DNA of 64,000 nt from contig JBFYSV010000347.1 of NCBI GenBank assembly GCA_041301185.1, positions 1 through 64,000 of the forward strand. Reading direction: 5' to 3'. Shown piece by piece: positions 61,388 through 64,000 of this stretch. Under the pieces are notes generated by a model. It had not been told where the DNA came from and did not search any database. It saw only the letters and a program-made list of their open reading frames with translations. The DNA is from JAQBDA01 sp041301185 (GTDB lineage Bacteria > Chloroflexota > Anaerolineae > Anaerolineales > UBA4823). The translations under genes were made by a program, and so were the position numbers. The stretch's first letter is position 1. Each line of letters starts with the position of its first letter.

Positions 61388-61677
61388 AGCTCCAATTATG
61401 CATTAAAACCCCTGGGATTTACCTTACAAACACTTAACAGGTCATTTCGGTTCGTAGGCAAACCGCTGAAGACCACTTTGGAAAAATTGTAATTTGATTA
61501 GCGATTTGTTTAAGCAATTCCCCGTCAATAGCCAGTCTTCTTTATTGACCTACTTTCAGCGAATTGCAGTAAAAGCCATTTTTAATAATCGGATTTTAAG
61601 AAAAAAGCCTTGCATCTTCATCAAAGAAAGGATATGATTAGATCGAGCCGATACATACATCAGTCCATGGGGAATAG
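61388..61677 (+). promoter_or_regulatory. Divergent regulatory region with kinase promoter at 61610-61638
   Basis: TTGCAT (61610-61615), a 17-base spacer and TATGAT (61633-61638) form a plus-strand promoter for the histidine kinase genes, with a start near 61645 and a short leader. No clear minus-strand promoter was identified for the response regulator. Confidence 0.5.
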
Positions 61678-62841
61678 ATGACCGCCCTCGTTTCATGCCC
61701 CAATTGTGAACTACCAGTAGACCCGCAAGCGCGTTTCTGCGATCATTGTGGCGTAAATCTGGCTGTAGCGGCTGTGGTTGCGGAAAGCAAGGTTGAGTTT
61801 TCCCTACCTCTGACCGAGGGCAAGATGGTCACACCGGAAATCCTGGTTCCACGTCTGGGGGATCTACTAATTGAGAAAGGGCTGATCAAGCCCGAAGATC
61901 TTAAACGAGCCCTTCAAAACCAGCAACAGAAAGCGGATCAGGGGACACCGGTCTTGCTGGGGTACGTACTCCGTGAGTTGCAGCTGATTGACCAAGAAAC
62001 ACTTGACCAGGTGGTGACACAACAAATCCTGGAGCTTCAAGCTGCTTTGAGACAATCAAATATGCAGCTGGAGCAAAGAATTCAAGAACGTACCCAGCAA
62101 CTCCAGAATGCGCTGGAGAAGCTAACCGAGCACAACCGGTTGAAAGCGAATTTTATCGCCAATATCTCACACGAGCTCCGCACGCCTCTTACCCATATTA
62201 AAGGCTATCTGGATATCTTCTTGGAAGGTGGTTTCGGTGAGCTGAAGCCAGATCAGCGAGATGCCCTCCAGGTACTCAGGCGAGCAGAAGAGCGTCTCGA
62301 ACGATTAATTGAGGATCTGATTCAGTTTTCGTTGGCCTCACGCGGAGAATTGACATTAGAATTAAGCCTGGTAAATTTAAATGACCTCGTCGATCGCGAG
62401 ATAGAAAGTATGAAGCCCAGGGCGTATAGCGCAGGCATTGAGCTAATTAGCAAGGTATCCGCGAGCAATCTGCCGGTCAAATGTGATAGCGAGAAAATGT
62501 CTTGGGTAATCTCCCATCTGCTGGATAATGCGGTGAAATTCACCGGAAGGGGAGGTAAAGTAGGGGTTGTCACGGATGATCGACGAGGATCGGCCGTTGT
62601 TGAAGTTCTGGATACCGGGATTGGTATCCCGCAAAATCGTCTGGACGAAATTTTTATGCCATTCCACCAACTGGATGGCTCACCTACCCGGCGTTATGGA
62701 GGCACGGGCATCGGTCTTGCACTATGCAAGCAAATCATCGATGCACATCATGCCAGCCTCCGGGTATTCTCGGAGGTTGATAAAGGCTCGCGATTTGTTG
62801 TATCTGTACCGCTGGATGAAGATGAGAAAAGCTCACAATGA
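61678..62841 (+). CDS. Histidine kinase with zinc ribbon and MshEN-like domain
   Basis: A 387-residue soluble sensor kinase. Residues 7-24 are a zinc ribbon (C7, C10, C21, C24). Residues about 55-118 resemble the N-terminal domain of type II secretion/pilus ATPases (MshEN/GspE-N: 'RLGDLLIEKGLIKPEDLKRA', 'LGYVLRELQLIDQETLDQVV'), a fold that binds c-di-GMP in some proteins. A coiled coil (118-150) joins a HisKA domain with H165 in 'SHELRTPL' and a HATPase domain ('HLLDNAVKF', 'DTGIGIPQ', 'YGGTGIGLALCKQI'). No membrane helix is seen. Its stop overlaps the next kinase's ATG (ATGA). Confidence 0.88.
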   Translation: MTALVSCPNCELPVDPQARFCDHCGVNLAVAAVVAESKVEFSLPLTEGKMVTPEILVPRLGDLLIEKGLIKPEDLKRALQNQQQKADQGTPVLLGYVLRELQLIDQETLDQVVTQQILELQAALRQSNMQLEQRIQERTQQLQNALEKLTEHNRLKANFIANISHELRTPLTHIKGYLDIFLEGGFGELKPDQRDALQVLRRAEERLERLIEDLIQFSLASRGELTLELSLVNLNDLVDREIESMKPRAYSAGIELISKVSASNLPVKCDSEKMSWVISHLLDNAVKFTGRGGKVGVVTDDRRGSAVVEVLDTGIGIPQNRLDEIFMPFHQLDGSPTRRYGGTGIGLALCKQIIDAHHASLRVFSEVDKGSRFVVSVPLDEDEKSSQ

Positions 62842-64000
62842 GTACCCCAGAAGATATTAACGGTCCCGCAGTTCTACGTCCTGAGGAGCTGGAAGCAGTT
62901 TATACGATCAGCCGGGCGGTTGCCCAGGCGGTTAACCTGGATTCTGCACTGGATGAGATTATTAACCTTGCCCGACCGGTGTTTATCTTCGATAATATGG
63001 TGCTTTACCTAAAGAAGGGTGAAGAGGCTTTAGAACCGGCCTATGCCCGGGCAATCGGGCGGGGTCGATCTCACGAGGCTGACCTTGCCTGGGGCGAAAC
63101 GACTGCCCACCAGGCGCTTCAAACCAACCAGGTTGCCATCCTCATCGAGAAGATGGAAAATTTTGAGACAGATCGCACCCGGCTGCGCTATTCCCTTGGA
63201 TTACCATTGAGCTGGGGATCGGAAAACGCCCTGGGTGCGCTGGTTTTCATTCGTTTCGGTGGGCCATCTTTTAAACCAGACCAGATACGATTGTCCGAAT
63301 TTATTGCTGTACATGTTGCCCAGTTAATGGGACATACTTATTTGGTTCAGCGGGTAGCCAGCCTGGAAGCAGAACGCCGGTTGAACCGCTTGCAGGAAGA
63401 TTTTATTGCCACTGTGTCCCATGAGCTGCTCACACCGCTCGGCTTTATTAAAGGTTATGCAACCACGTTGCTCCGGGACGATATCGATTGGGATAGTAAC
63501 ACACGCCAGGAGTTCTTGAGCATAATCGATGACGAAGCAGATCGTCTGCGTGAGTTGATTGAGAACCTGATGGATTCTTCCCGATTACAGGCAGGCACCC
63601 TGCGGATGAGCTTCCAGCCACTCCGATTGGATACCTTCCTCAAGGATATGGTCCTAAGAGCTGGATCACGCAACGAAGAAATTCAGATCTACCTTGATCT
63701 AAAAATCAACGGTTTGCAAATCCAGGCTGATCCTACCCGGCTTGCCCAGGTATTCGATAACTTGCTTTCAAACGCAATCAAATATGCCCCAGGAGCGCAA
63801 GTCAAGATCACCCTGGCAAAGGAATCTGAACAAGCGCAGATGACGGTGAGCGATAATGGCCCGGGAATTGCATCGGAGAACCTGAAGAATCTGTTCAACA
63901 GGTTTTATCGGGTACCATCCAATAATGTGACGGTGCGAGGTACCGGTTTGGGTCTTTATATATGCCGCCGGATTATCCAGGCGCATGGGGGCGAAATTAC
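62838..64000 (+). CDS. GAF-domain histidine kinase (3' truncated by window end)
   Basis: The frame is open from ATG at 62838 to the end of the window (387 codons). Residues about 20-175 form a GAF-like domain ('TISRAVAQAVNLDSALDEII' at its start). HisKA follows with H195 in 'SHELLTPLGFIKGY', where the usual Arg of HELRTPL is Leu. The HATPase domain shows 'DNLLSNAIKYAP', 'DNGPGIASEN' and 'GTGLGLYICRRII'. It lacks membrane helices. The ATGA overlap with the preceding kinase indicates coupled translation and probably a shared pathway. Confidence 0.88.
   Translation, partial: MSTPEDINGPAVLRPEELEAVYTISRAVAQAVNLDSALDEIINLARPVFIFDNMVLYLKKGEEALEPAYARAIGRGRSHEADLAWGETTAHQALQTNQVAILIEKMENFETDRTRLRYSLGLPLSWGSENALGALVFIRFGGPSFKPDQIRLSEFIAVHVAQLMGHTYLVQRVASLEAERRLNRLQEDFIATVSHELLTPLGFIKGYATTLLRDDIDWDSNTRQEFLSIIDDEADRLRELIENLMDSSRLQAGTLRMSFQPLRLDTFLKDMVLRAGSRNEEIQIYLDLKINGLQIQADPTRLAQVFDNLLSNAIKYAPGAQVKITLAKESEQAQMTVSDNGPGIASENLKNLFNRFYRVPSNNVTVRGTGLGLYICRRIIQAHGGEI

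Noticed and set aside
1..64000. CRISPR arrays, tRNA or rRNA genes, complete insertion sequences, prophage
   Set aside because: None was found by reading: no regular spaced repeats, no cloverleaf with conserved T-loop, no transposase or phage structural genes.

Overview
ORGANISM. The window looks like chromosomal DNA of an anaerobic member of the Chloroflexota, most likely class Anaerolineae. This is an inference. It rests on several lipoproteins or membrane-anchored proteins with long Thr/Pro-rich linkers, a solute-binding-protein/permease/GH13 amylase sugar locus, paired molybdenum hydroxylase genes with 2Fe-2S and FAD partners, ferredoxin-dependent 2-oxoacid oxidoreductase, GlpABC-type glycerol-3-phosphate dehydrogenase and pyruvate phosphate dikinase. 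No rRNA, tRNA, CRISPR array, phage or complete insertion sequence is visible. Consensus sigma-70/sigma-A type promoters (TTGACA-17-TATAAT) are common.

LAYOUT. 1-1344: the end of a luciferase-like F420-type oxidoreductase, then a self-contained transcription unit for a small membrane protein. 1456-12577: a thioesterase and a molybdenum hydroxylase region (small FAD subunit, 2Fe-2S/Mo fusion, XdhC, FAD/2Fe-2S fusion), interrupted by a cNMP-binding SpoIIE-like phosphatase, an orphan CcrM-type DNA methyltransferase and a CBS-containing pyrophosphatase. 12588-17663: an rRNA m5C methyltransferase, a class III aminotransferase and three envelope or membrane proteins, two with heme-b-like histidine patterns. 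17890-22303: a second Mo subunit with the maturation genes yqeB and a yqeC-mocA fusion. 22445-23825: a receiver protein, a 2'-5' RNA ligase-like enzyme and RsfS. 23875-29085 (minus): an operon with a DapA-family lyase, a large T/P-rich anchored protein, a LipM-like octanoyltransferase, a DUF503 protein and an atypical SDR.

29333-43842 is a glucan/maltodextrin-type locus. It holds a ROK regulator, a lipoprotein made of two tandem solute-binding domains, MalF and MalG permeases, a secreted GH13 amylase and an esterase with an N-terminal carbohydrate-binding-like domain. A second permease pair follows, whose MalF is fused to a PMT/ArnT-like glycosyltransferase membrane domain, then a third solute-binding protein and a cytoplasmic GH13 enzyme. 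No ABC ATPase is encoded here. 43970-51309: 2-oxoacid:ferredoxin oxidoreductase (four genes), then a GlpA-GlpB fusion and GlpC. 51454-55746: two tandem GerMN-like lipoproteins and convergent ppdK. 55747-60420: a non-coding region with two promoters, a terminator and a G-quadruplex motif, then rplU-rpmA-rpmE (L31 carrying an RNA polymerase alpha-CTD-like tail), tdk, hpt and a CCA/poly(A) nucleotidyltransferase. 60443-64000: a zinc-ribbon protein, a response regulator and two translationally coupled histidine kinases, the second cut by the window end.

HOW IT FITS. The genes describe a heterotrophic anaerobe. It would bind and import oligosaccharides, cut them outside and inside the cell, oxidise 2-oxoacids through ferredoxin, interconvert PEP and pyruvate with PPDK, and hydroxylate purine-like or other heterocycles with Mo enzymes. 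The most unusual items are the glycosyltransferase-permease fusion, the L31/alpha-CTD fusion, the tandem binding protein and the zinc-ribbon/MshEN histidine kinase.
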